Below are positions 1 through 5,007 of a stretch of 5,007 bases of DNA, piece after piece. The position numbers and the translations under genes are program-made. Under the pieces are notes generated by a model, which searched no databases, had not been told where the DNA came from, and saw only the letters and a program-made list of their open reading frames with translations. The DNA is from Ferdinandcohnia sp036965165 (lineage in GTDB: Bacteria > Bacillota > Bacilli > Bacillales > Bacillaceae_L): the NCBI RefSeq assembly GCF_036965165.1, contig NZ_JBALOX010000270.1, forward strand, positions 1-5,007, in the 5' to 3' direction. Each line of letters opens with the position of its first letter. Position 1 is the stretch's first letter.

Positions 1-484
1 GTGACGTAGAAGCATTGTCGGCAATGACATCCGGTTAGGTAAATTGAAAATTTTCATAGCGGCTATCAATTATTTCAAGTGCAGGTAGCACATATTCTGT
101 TTTAGCCAATACCTGTGCTCCTGTGATACCAGGTCCTTCGATATCCTCGCCAATAACAAAAGCAATTTCAGCCTCAACCTTAGGATGAATTTGATTACTA
201 AGACGAGCCTTTCCGCCGTTTTCAACCAACATATAATCAAACACATATCCGTAAATTGGATCTGTAATCCCCATCTGCTTCATTTTTGCTGGACTTGTTA
301 ACCCCATCTTAGGGCCAATAATCCGTTTTCCTTCATTAATTTTGATGTTGACGATTTCTTCTTGAACTAGATAAGCTTCTTCTACTGTTAAATCCGGTTT
401 TAAATTCGTAGTAACCTTTGAAACCGCACGTCTTTCAACTTCTGCAGTAACAAGATATTGGGCAATTTCTTTATATTGACTCAT
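1..484 (-). pseudogene. dmpH: 2-oxo-3-hexenedioate (4-oxalocrotonate) decarboxylase, interrupted by in-frame stop, cut by window edge
   Basis: The gene encodes the decarboxylase that turns 2-oxo-3-hexenedioate into 2-hydroxypenta-2,4-dienoate, the substrate of the hydratase in the same operon. Codons 1-149 are a clean N-terminal half of the DmpH/XylI family: RIIGPKMGLTSPAKMKQMG (54-72), DPIYGYVFDYM (75-85), Glu104 and Glu106 in PKVEAEIAF, and Glu137 in PALEIIDSR as likely metal ligands. KMGLTSPAKM and PIYGY point to decarboxylase rather than hydratase. A TAA at codon 150 (35-37) ends the reading frame, yet the same frame then reads PDVIADNASTS to the window edge, matching LADTVADNASSG of the paralogous hydratase. 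The family is about 260 residues long, so a protein ending at 149 would lack the C-terminal part of the fold. Single-base TTA to TAA is the simplest explanation; a base error in a draft assembly is equally possible. If the stop is an error, this is an ordinary intact gene running off the left edge. Confidence 0.8.
35..37 (-). other. premature in-frame TAA codon
   Basis: The minus-strand TAA stands where a leucine codon is expected in the decarboxylase (FT-Leu-PDVIADNAS). Eleven sense codons of recognisable family sequence follow in the same frame, so this is a substitution and not a frameshift. On the plus strand, base 36 is T where A would restore TTA. Confidence 0.85.
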
Positions 485-491
485 TCTATGT

Positions 492-498
492 CCTCCTT
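492..498 (-). promoter_or_regulatory. Shine-Dalgarno site of the decarboxylase, overlapping the aldolase stop
   Basis: AAGGAGG lies seven bases before the ATG at 484. Its first two bases are the last two of the aldolase stop codon (497-499), an arrangement typical of translational coupling. Confidence 0.85.
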
Positions 499-1522
499 AG
501 ACAACAGCGCCTTGCTTTTTCACTGCCAATTCTGCTGCAACATCCATAATCATATCTTCCTGACCACCGACGACATGTCTTTTTCCTAGTTCGATCAAAA
601 TATCGCGCGAGTCAATGTTGAATTTTTTCGCGGCACGCTGGGCAAAAAGCAGGAAACTGGAATAAACACCTGCATAGCCAAGGACAAGACCGTCCCTAGT
701 AATTTCCTGTGGCTTCTCCAAAATTGGAGCGACTAATTCTTCTGCAATATCCATCATTTTAAAAATATCGACTCCCGTCTTAATCCCTATTTTATCAAGG
801 ACGGAAACCAGTACTTCCGTTTGTGTATTACCCGCTCCAGCACCTAGGCAGCGAATGCTACCATCGATTCTAGTTGCCCCCTCCTGAATCGCCGCAAGAC
901 TATTTGCCATTGCTAAGGAAAGATTATTGTGGGCATGGAAACCGACATTCACAGTTAACGTATCTTTGAGAGCACGAATTCTTTCTGATACTTGATGTGG
1001 CAAAAGCGCTCCAGCAGAATCAACCACATAGACTGTATCAGCTCCATAGCTTTCCATTAATTTGGCTTGCTCAACTAATTTGGCTGTCGGCGCCATGTGG
1101 GACATCATAAGAAAGCCAACTGTTTCAAGCCCAAGGTCTTTTGCCAACGCAATATGCTGTGGCGCAACATCAGCCTCGGTTACGTGAGTCGCAATTCGTG
1201 CCATTTTCGCTCCCAACTGGGCCGCCTGCTTTAGTTCAGGCATTGTACCAATCCCTGGTAGTAGAAGAACAGCAATTTTAGCATTTTTTACAACAGATGC
1301 AGCCGCTTCAATTAACTCCAATTCGTTTGTTAATGATTGTCCGTATTGCAAGGACGAACCACCCAGCCCATCTCCATGTGAAACTTCGATAAAAGGAACA
1401 TTTGCTTCATCTAAAGCCTTGGCCACATTCGTTACTTGGTCAATTGTAAACTGGTGTCTAATTGCATGACTGCCATCTCGCAACGCTACTTCCGTAATTA
1501 AAACATCTCTATCTTGGGTCAT
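497..1522 (-). CDS. dmpG: 4-hydroxy-2-oxovalerate aldolase
   Basis: This 341-residue class II aldolase of the DRE-TIM metallolyase family cleaves 4-hydroxy-2-oxovalerate to pyruvate and acetaldehyde. The signature EVALRDGSHAIRHQF is at residues 11-25, with Arg15 for enolate stabilisation, Asp16 as a metal ligand and His19 as the likely catalytic base. The other metal ligands are His196 and His198 in GFHAHNN. Further family blocks are VVDSAGALLP (166-175) and IRCLGAGAGNTQTEVLV (223-239). The segment from about 280 (GYAGVYSSFLLF) to the end is the C-terminal communication domain that contacts the acylating dehydrogenase; the tyrosines there line the substrate pocket in characterised homologues. 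The ATG is preceded by AAGGAG with nine-base spacing. Its stop codon overlaps the Shine-Dalgarno site of the decarboxylase gene, which suggests coupled translation. All expected catalytic residues are present, and length is normal for DmpG/BphI/MhpE. Confidence 0.95.
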   Translation of the reverse strand: MTQDRDVLITEVALRDGSHAIRHQFTIDQVTNVAKALDEANVPFIEVSHGDGLGGSSLQYGQSLTNELELIEAAASVVKNAKIAVLLLPGIGTMPELKQAAQLGAKMARIATHVTEADVAPQHIALAKDLGLETVGFLMMSHMAPTAKLVEQAKLMESYGADTVYVVDSAGALLPHQVSERIRALKDTLTVNVGFHAHNNLSLAMANSLAAIQEGATRIDGSIRCLGAGAGNTQTEVLVSVLDKIGIKTGVDIFKMMDIAEELVAPILEKPQEITRDGLVLGYAGVYSSFLLFAQRAAKKFNIDSRDILIELGKRHVVGGQEDMIMDVAAELAVKKQGAVV

Positions 1523-1531
1523 CTTGTATCG

Positions 1532-1537
1532 CTCCTT
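1532..1537 (-). promoter_or_regulatory. Shine-Dalgarno site of the aldolase
   Basis: AAGGAG lies nine bases before the ATG at 1522, inside the 18-base gap after the acetaldehyde dehydrogenase stop. Confidence 0.8.
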
Positions 1538-1540
1538 CCC

Positions 1541-2425
1541 TTATACTGTTACCTTCGAAATTTTATGCTGTGCCCATTCTTCTGCAACTTTTACGGCGGC
1601 TGCAGTCATAATATCTAAATTTCCGGAATACTTCGGTAGATAATCGCCCGCTCCTTCTACTTCAATAAAGACCGTAATGCGATTGTCATCAAAAATAGGC
1701 TCTTGTCTTACCCGATATCCAGGTACATACGTTTGGACCTGCTTTTCCATTTCCTTAATGGATGCTGTAATTTCTTCTTGATTGACCGTTTCACCCTCAA
1801 CAATGGCATGGATTGTGTCACGCATAATAATTGGAGGTTCAGCTGGATTTAAGATGATAATCGCCTTTCCTCTTCTCGCACCGCCTATTTTTTCAATCCC
1901 ACGGGCAGTTGTTTGCGTAAATTCATCAATATTTGCTCTCGTACCTGGTCCTGCACTTTTACTTGAAATCGTTGCGACAATTTCTGCGTATTCAACCTGC
2001 TGTACGAGATTAATCGCATGAACCATCGGAATGGTTGCTTGGCCACCACAAGTAATTAGGTTGATATTTCCCGCTTCCACATGCTCTCCAAGATTAACAG
2101 GCGGTACGACGAATGGCCCTACTGCTGCCGGTGTTAAATCTAACACCTGTTTTCCAGCATCTTTTAATAGCTTAGCGTGACGGATATGAGCCTTCGCACT
2201 GGTTGCATCAAACACAATATCCGCCAGTTCCGGTCTTTCTAAAAATCCTTTTATTCCCGTATCAATCGTTTCATACCCTAGCTCCCGCGCTTTTCTTAAT
2301 CCATCAGACTCTGGTTCAATACCAATGACAGTCGTTAATTCAAGTTTGTCAGATCTACGAAGTTTCAGCATAAGGTCTGTGCCAATATTTCCTGAACCAA
2401 GAATGGCAACTTTTACTTTTGACAT
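1541..2425 (-). CDS. dmpF: acetaldehyde dehydrogenase (acylating)
   Basis: This 294-residue enzyme converts acetaldehyde, CoA and NAD+ to acetyl-CoA and NADH, the last step of the meta-cleavage pathway. The length matches the DmpF/MhpF/BphJ family. An N-terminal Rossmann motif ILGSGNIGTDL (8-18) binds NAD. The catalytic Cys126 lies in NLITCGGQATIP. SSKSAGPGTRANIDEFT (154-170), ILNPAEPPIIMRD (191-203) and the C-terminal GNLDIMTAAAVKVAE (268-282) are family blocks. The start chosen is the ATG at 2425, preceded by GAGGGGAG five bases upstream. The frame stays open further upstream only because it runs through undetermined bases into the repeat-like spacer, so that extension is not believed. The family forms a complex with the aldolase encoded next, which passes acetaldehyde through an internal channel; the adjacency here (18 bases apart) fits that. 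The gene is separated from the hydratase by an unusually long spacer. Confidence 0.93.
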   Translation of the reverse strand: MSKVKVAILGSGNIGTDLMLKLRRSDKLELTTVIGIEPESDGLRKARELGYETIDTGIKGFLERPELADIVFDATSAKAHIRHAKLLKDAGKQVLDLTPAAVGPFVVPPVNLGEHVEAGNINLITCGGQATIPMVHAINLVQQVEYAEIVATISSKSAGPGTRANIDEFTQTTARGIEKIGGARRGKAIIILNPAEPPIIMRDTIHAIVEGETVNQEEITASIKEMEKQVQTYVPGYRVRQEPIFDDNRITVFIEVEGAGDYLPKYSGNLDIMTAAAVKVAEEWAQHKISKVTV

Positions 2426-2430
2426 ATGTA

Positions 2431-2438
2431 CTCCCCTC
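2431..2438 (-). promoter_or_regulatory. Shine-Dalgarno site of acetaldehyde dehydrogenase
   Basis: GAGGGGAG ends five bases before the ATG at 2425. It decides this start over upstream in-frame codons in the repeat-like spacer and gap. Confidence 0.75.
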
Positions 2439-2448
2439 TCATATTTAT

Positions 2449-2470
2449 CAAATGCGCCTCGGCGTATTTG
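2449..2470. repeat. GC-rich hairpin upstream of acetaldehyde dehydrogenase ribosome site
   Basis: CAAATGCGCC at 2449-2458 and GGCGTATTTG at 2461-2470 pair over ten positions with one imperfect pair (G:T on the plus strand, A:C on the minus strand). The stem ends about ten bases before the Shine-Dalgarno site of the next gene, so it could affect ribosome access or mRNA end stability. Confidence 0.7.
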
Positions 2471-2478
2471 CGCCCAGA

Positions 2479-2572
2479 NNNNNNNNNNNNNNNNNNNNNN
2501 NNNNNNNNNNNNNNNNNNNNNNNNNNNNNNNNNNNNNNNNNNNNNNNNNNNNNNNNNNNNNNNNNNNNNNNN
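2479..2572. other. run of 94 undetermined bases (assembly gap)
   Basis: All 94 positions are N. The run is flanked on both sides by hairpin sequences, which fits a scaffold gap over a repeat. The true length of missing sequence is unknown, and any reading frame crossing it is meaningless. Confidence 0.97.
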
Positions 2573-2578
2573 GACGTT

Positions 2579-2593
2579 GCCACAGGATGTGGC
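2579..2593. repeat. short perfect hairpin GCCACA-GGA-TGTGGC
   Basis: Six perfectly paired bases (2579-2584 and 2588-2593) close a three-base loop, right beside the undetermined bases. TGTGGC recurs at 2641-2646, giving an alternative partner for the left arm. Confidence 0.7.
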
Positions 2594-2661
2594 GTACTTA
2601 GTCTTTAATCTTACTCCTCGAAAAATTTCCATTGAAAATCTGTGGCATCCGTTGGAGGCTT

Positions 2662-2703
2662 TAACTTTATTCAATGGGATTAAGCTCCCGCTGAATAAAG
2701 TTA
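2662..2703. repeat. 12-bp inverted repeat spanning the hydratase stop codon
   Basis: TAACTTTATTCA at 2662-2673 and TGAATAAAGTTA at 2692-2703 are perfect reverse complements. Inside them TGGGA and TCCCG segments add four further G-C/A-T pairs around a six-base loop. Bases 2701-2703 are the hydratase stop codon. No T-run follows on either strand, so a classical intrinsic terminator is not supported; in the operon mRNA it would form a stable stem just at the end of the hydratase coding region. Confidence 0.85.
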
Positions 2704-3477
2704 GAAACGTACGCTTACTTGCCCGATATGAGCAAATCTTGCAGTGAATGAATCGCCTTCACGAGCTTCGATTGCCGCCGATAATGCACCGGATAAAATG
2801 ACTTCACCAGCTCTTAACGGAATATCAAATTCAGACAGCTTATTCGCTAACCATGCAACACAATTTGCCGGGTTCCCTAATGCTGCGGCACCGACCCCTG
2901 TGTTGGACAACTCGCCATTTTTTGAAAGCGTCATTCCGATTAACTCAAGGTCAATATCTTCTACTTTAGTGGGCTTTCCACCTAACACATAAAACCCAGA
3001 GGATGCATTATCTGCGACCGTATCAGCAAGCTTAATCTTCCAATCTTTTACTCTGCTATCTACGATTTCTAAGGCAGGAACGATATATTCCGTTGCATGA
3101 AGAACATCAAGTGCAGTCACATTCGGTCCGCGTAAATCCTTGTTTAAAATAAACGCAATCTCCGCTTCCACCTTAGGCTGCAGTACTTTTTCGAACGAAA
3201 TCTTCCCGCCATTTTCAACCACCATGCGATCCAATAAGTGGCCGTAATCCGGTTCGTCTACCCCTAAAAGATTTTGCATCGCTAACGAGGTTAAACCGAT
3301 TTTTTTCCCGACAATTTTCTGTCCTTGAGATAATCTTTTTTTAATATTTTCAAGCTGAATATAGTACGCGTCTTTAACCGTTAACTCTGAATCTACTGAA
3401 GTTGGCGGGTCAATGCCAACTCCAGTAGATTCTGCTTTAGCCAATTGTAAGGCAAATTGTTCAATTTTATTCGTCAA
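2701..3477 (-). CDS. dmpE: 2-hydroxypenta-2,4-dienoate (2-oxopent-4-enoate) hydratase
   Basis: This 258-residue protein belongs to the hydratase/decarboxylase branch of the fumarylacetoacetate hydrolase fold. It adds water to 2-hydroxypenta-2,4-dienoate to give 4-hydroxy-2-oxovalerate, with a divalent metal. The likely metal ligands are Glu104 and Glu106 in PKVEAEIAF and Glu137 in PALEIVDSR; KIVGKKIGLTS (54-64) and GVDEPDYGHLLDRM (72-85) form the active-site region. The latter favours hydratase over the decarboxylase paralogue at the left end, which has GITDPIYGYVFDYM. The core continues through LADTVADNASSG and GNPANCVAWLANKL to the typical end VSVRF. The start is TTG at 3477; no ATG lies in frame between the preceding stop and the conserved sequence, and the length fits the family. 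Its upstream ribosome site is weak, so it may be translated less than its neighbours. Its stop codon lies inside a 12-bp palindrome that begins the long spacer. Confidence 0.9.
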   Translation of the reverse strand: MTNKIEQFALQLAKAESTGVGIDPPTSVDSELTVKDAYYIQLENIKKRLSQGQKIVGKKIGLTSLAMQNLLGVDEPDYGHLLDRMVVENGGKISFEKVLQPKVEAEIAFILNKDLRGPNVTALDVLHATEYIVPALEIVDSRVKDWKIKLADTVADNASSGFYVLGGKPTKVEDIDLELIGMTLSKNGELSNTGVGAAALGNPANCVAWLANKLSEFDIPLRAGEVILSGALSAAIEAREGDSFTARFAHIGQVSVRF

Positions 3478-3494
3478 AGGTCCTACTTCCCTTC
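3478..3494 (-). promoter_or_regulatory. weak ribosome site before the TTG start of the hydratase
   Basis: The whole gap between dehydrogenase stop and hydratase start reads GAAGGGAAGTAGGACCT. AAGGGA is ten bases from the TTG and AGGA only three bases, so neither is ideal. With the TTG start this suggests weaker initiation than for the other genes, possibly helped by ribosomes finishing the preceding gene. Confidence 0.55.
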
Positions 3495-4958
3495 TTAAAG
3501 TTTAATCGTGATATTTGATAGTTCTGAATAAAAATCAAGACTATGCATACCGCCAGTTCTGCCGATGCCACTATGTTTCGTTCCACCAAATGGTGTACGT
3601 AGGTCACGTAAGAACCATGTATTCACCCAAATAATTCCGGCTTCGATTTGGTGGGCAACACGGTGAGCACGTCTTAGATCATTCGTCCAAATGGTTGCAC
3701 TTAATCCATAGTGAGTGTCATTTGCTTGCATGATGACTTCTTCTTCAATATCGAATGGTGTAACAGTCACAACAGGTCCGAAAATTTCTTCTCGAACACA
3801 ACGAGAATTACGATCCAACCCAGTTATAATCGTAGGCTCTAAATAATAACCTTTGTCGAAGCCTTCAGGACGTTTTCCACCTGTTACAAAAGTACCGCCA
3901 TCATTGCGAGCAATTTCAAGATAGCTTTTCACTCGGTCATAATGTTCTTTACTGATTAAAGCTCCAACATTGGTGTCTTCACTTTCTGGTAGGCCAACTT
4001 TTAATGTCTTCACTTTCTCGGAAAATTTGTTTAAGAACTCTTCATAAATTGGCCGTTCAACATAAATTCTCGAACCGCAAAGACATACTTCGCCTTGGTT
4101 GATAAAGCTTGATTTAATGGTCGTTTCGATCACCTCATCAAGATCGGAATCCGCAAAAATAATATTTGGATTTTTACCTCCAAGCTCGAAGGATAATTTT
4201 TTCAATGATGGAGATGCTGCTCTCATAATCGCAGAGCCTGTTCCGGGTTCACCGATAAAAGAAATCGCATCAACATCTGGATGCTCAGAGATTGCACTTC
4301 CAGCAGAATCAGTACCGAAACCATGAACTAAATTGACTACCCCGTCCGGAACTCCGGCATCTTTACAAATTTCCATCAATACTGTTGCAGTCATCGGTGT
4401 CCATTCAGCTGGTTTGATGACCGCCGTATTCCCCATTGCTAGACAAGGCGCTAATTTCCAAGTAAGAAGCAATAATGGTAGGTTCCATGGCTTAATAATT
4501 CCTACCACACCCACTGGACGACGATGCGTATAATGCAAGGCTTTATCGTCCTGCAAATTTGCATCGGTATTAACCGAAATCATATAATCAGCGAAGAAGT
4601 GGAAGTTATATGCCGCACGTGGAATATCCACGCTATTTGCTAACCAAAATGGCTTTCCAGTATCTAAAGATTCAAGTCGTGCGAGTTCTTCTTGTCTTTC
4701 AAGGATTAAATCCCCAATTCGACGTAGAATTTTCGAACGTTCTTCAACTGTTGTGTTTTTCCACTTTCCATTTAAAGCTCTTTTTGCAGCAGCTACAGCA
4801 AAATTGACTTCTTCCTTTCCACCTTCTGCAACTGTTCCCAAAACCTCTTCAGTTGCAGGATTAATATTATTAAATGTTTTTTCGTTTTGTGATCCAACAA
4901 ATTGTCCGTTAATAAAATGCAAACAATCTATTGCCTTAACTCTTGTTTCTACTTGCAT
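3495..4958 (-). CDS. dmpC: 2-hydroxymuconic (or 2-aminomuconic) semialdehyde dehydrogenase, NAD-dependent
   Basis: This 487-residue protein is a complete aldehyde dehydrogenase superfamily member, the usual length for the DmpC/XylG group. It would oxidise the ring-cleavage product 2-hydroxymuconic semialdehyde to 2-hydroxymuconate (4-oxalocrotonate) with NAD+ in the cytoplasm. Visible motifs are KPWNLP with the oxyanion Asn159, Lys182 in VIKPAE, the general base Glu258 in FELGGK, the catalytic Cys292 in NQGEVCLCGS, and Glu391 in EEIFGPV for coenzyme ribose. Arg114 (DIPRAAYNFHFFADY) and the arginines of FLRDLRTPFGG (451, 454) sit where related enzymes bind the substrate carboxylate. The ATG follows an AAGGAGG site at seven bases. 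It is first in the visible operon, and the next gene starts 17 bases after its stop. A 2-aminomuconic semialdehyde dehydrogenase of a 3-hydroxyanthranilate pathway is a close alternative, since both enzymes share these residues and the same downstream gene set. Family assignment is firm; the exact substrate is inferred. Confidence 0.9.
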   Translation of the reverse strand: MQVETRVKAIDCLHFINGQFVGSQNEKTFNNINPATEEVLGTVAEGGKEEVNFAVAAAKRALNGKWKNTTVEERSKILRRIGDLILERQEELARLESLDTGKPFWLANSVDIPRAAYNFHFFADYMISVNTDANLQDDKALHYTHRRPVGVVGIIKPWNLPLLLLTWKLAPCLAMGNTAVIKPAEWTPMTATVLMEICKDAGVPDGVVNLVHGFGTDSAGSAISEHPDVDAISFIGEPGTGSAIMRAASPSLKKLSFELGGKNPNIIFADSDLDEVIETTIKSSFINQGEVCLCGSRIYVERPIYEEFLNKFSEKVKTLKVGLPESEDTNVGALISKEHYDRVKSYLEIARNDGGTFVTGGKRPEGFDKGYYLEPTIITGLDRNSRCVREEIFGPVVTVTPFDIEEEVIMQANDTHYGLSATIWTNDLRRAHRVAHQIEAGIIWVNTWFLRDLRTPFGGTKHSGIGRTGGMHSLDFYSELSNITIKL

Positions 4959-4965
4959 TAAAATT

Positions 4966-4972
4966 CCTCCTT
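4966..4972 (-). promoter_or_regulatory. Shine-Dalgarno site of semialdehyde dehydrogenase
   Basis: AAGGAGG lies seven bases before the ATG at 4958 and fixes that start. The 49 bases right of the gene are only about 20% G+C. No full promoter can be seen because the window ends there. Confidence 0.85.
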
Positions 4973-5007
4973 AAACTTAACGAAATTTTTTGATAATTTA
5001 TATCTGT

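Larger units (their letters stand above)
2441..2703. repeat. hairpin-rich intergenic insert, candidate dispersed repeat
   Basis: The spacer between hydratase and acetaldehyde dehydrogenase is 275 bases with the N run counted, while the other gene junctions are 12, 17 and 18 bases. It holds three palindromes (2662-2703, 2579-2593, 2449-2470). An additional inverted 8-base pair, TGCCACAG at 2578-2585 and CTGTGGCA at 2640-2647, could compete with the local hairpin at 2579-2593. I see no transposase gene or clear terminal inverted repeats. From memory, similar GC-rich hairpin sequences recur between genes in Bacillaceae genomes, but this is unverified here. A minus-strand frame from a TTG at 2674 is open through this region but is not supported as a gene. 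Confidence 0.55.

Noticed and set aside
1782..2021. Plus-strand frame of 79 codons opposite the acetaldehyde dehydrogenase
   Set aside because: The sense strand encodes conserved enzyme blocks here; hydrophobic look is a by-product of the opposite-strand codons.
2426..2674. Minus-strand in-frame extension of the acetaldehyde dehydrogenase back to a TTG at 2674
   Set aside because: It crosses 94 undetermined bases and hairpin repeat sequence; the ATG at 2425 has a proper ribosome site and gives the family length.
2662..2703. Intrinsic transcription terminator after the hydratase
   Set aside because: The stem is strong but no T-run follows on either strand, and the operon clearly continues downstream.
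2441..2703. CRISPR array, riboswitch or tRNA in the long spacer
   Set aside because: There are no regularly spaced direct repeats, no recognisable riboswitch core and no tRNA cloverleaf in the readable bases.
2325..2747. Plus-strand open frames across the gap and spacer
   Set aside because: They run through N bases and the antisense of known genes, with no ribosome site or family similarity.
4099..4974. Several plus-strand open frames of 65-75 codons opposite the semialdehyde dehydrogenase
   Set aside because: They are antisense shadows of a clearly coding gene, with no recognisable domains.
4991..5002. Promoter -10-like TATAAA on the minus strand
   Set aside because: It is in an AT-rich stretch where such hexamers are expected, and a -35 element would fall outside the window.
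4959..5007. C-terminal tail of an upstream gene ending in a TAATG overlap with the dehydrogenase start
   Set aside because: One minus-strand frame is open for 15 codons to such a stop, but the stretch is about 20% G+C, too short to judge, and shows no known family ending.

Overview
The window shows one minus-strand catabolic operon for the lower half of a catechol meta-cleavage pathway. The host is probably a low-GC Gram-positive bacterium of the Bacillaceae type. This is inferred from AT-leaning codon use, strong AAGGAGG-type Shine-Dalgarno sites with 5-9 base spacing, a TTG start codon, and protein sequences that are clear but not proteobacterial-like members of their families. The species cannot be named from the sequence alone.

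In transcription order (right to left) the genes are: a semialdehyde dehydrogenase of the 2-hydroxymuconic/2-aminomuconic type (dmpC/xylG-like, 4958-3495); 2-hydroxypenta-2,4-dienoate hydratase (dmpE/xylJ-like, 3477-2701); a 275-base spacer with strong palindromes and a 94-base run of N; acylating acetaldehyde dehydrogenase (dmpF/mhpF-like, 2425-1541); 4-hydroxy-2-oxovalerate aldolase (dmpG/mhpE-like, 1522-497); and 2-oxo-3-hexenedioate (4-oxalocrotonate) decarboxylase (dmpH/xylI-like, from 484 to beyond the left edge). The order matches dmpC-(D)-E-F-G-H of the Pseudomonas phenol operon, except that no hydrolase gene (dmpD/xylF) lies between the first two genes.

Together the enzymes would oxidise a ring-cleavage semialdehyde to the dicarboxylate, decarboxylate it to 2-hydroxypentadienoate, hydrate that to 4-hydroxy-2-oxovalerate, split it to pyruvate plus acetaldehyde, and convert acetaldehyde to acetyl-CoA. 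The ring-cleavage dioxygenase, the tautomerase or deaminase, and any regulator must lie outside the window.

Two things break the routine picture. The decarboxylase gene carries an in-frame TAA at codon 150 (35-37), and the same frame continues with family-like sequence (PDVIADNASTS) to the window edge, so it is either a real nonsense mutation or a base error. The spacer between hydratase and acetaldehyde dehydrogenase is over ten times longer than the other junctions (12-18 bases). It looks like an inserted, hairpin-rich dispersed repeat whose first hairpin includes the hydratase stop codon. The N run probably marks an assembly gap in that repeat. I see no wholly new biological system here.
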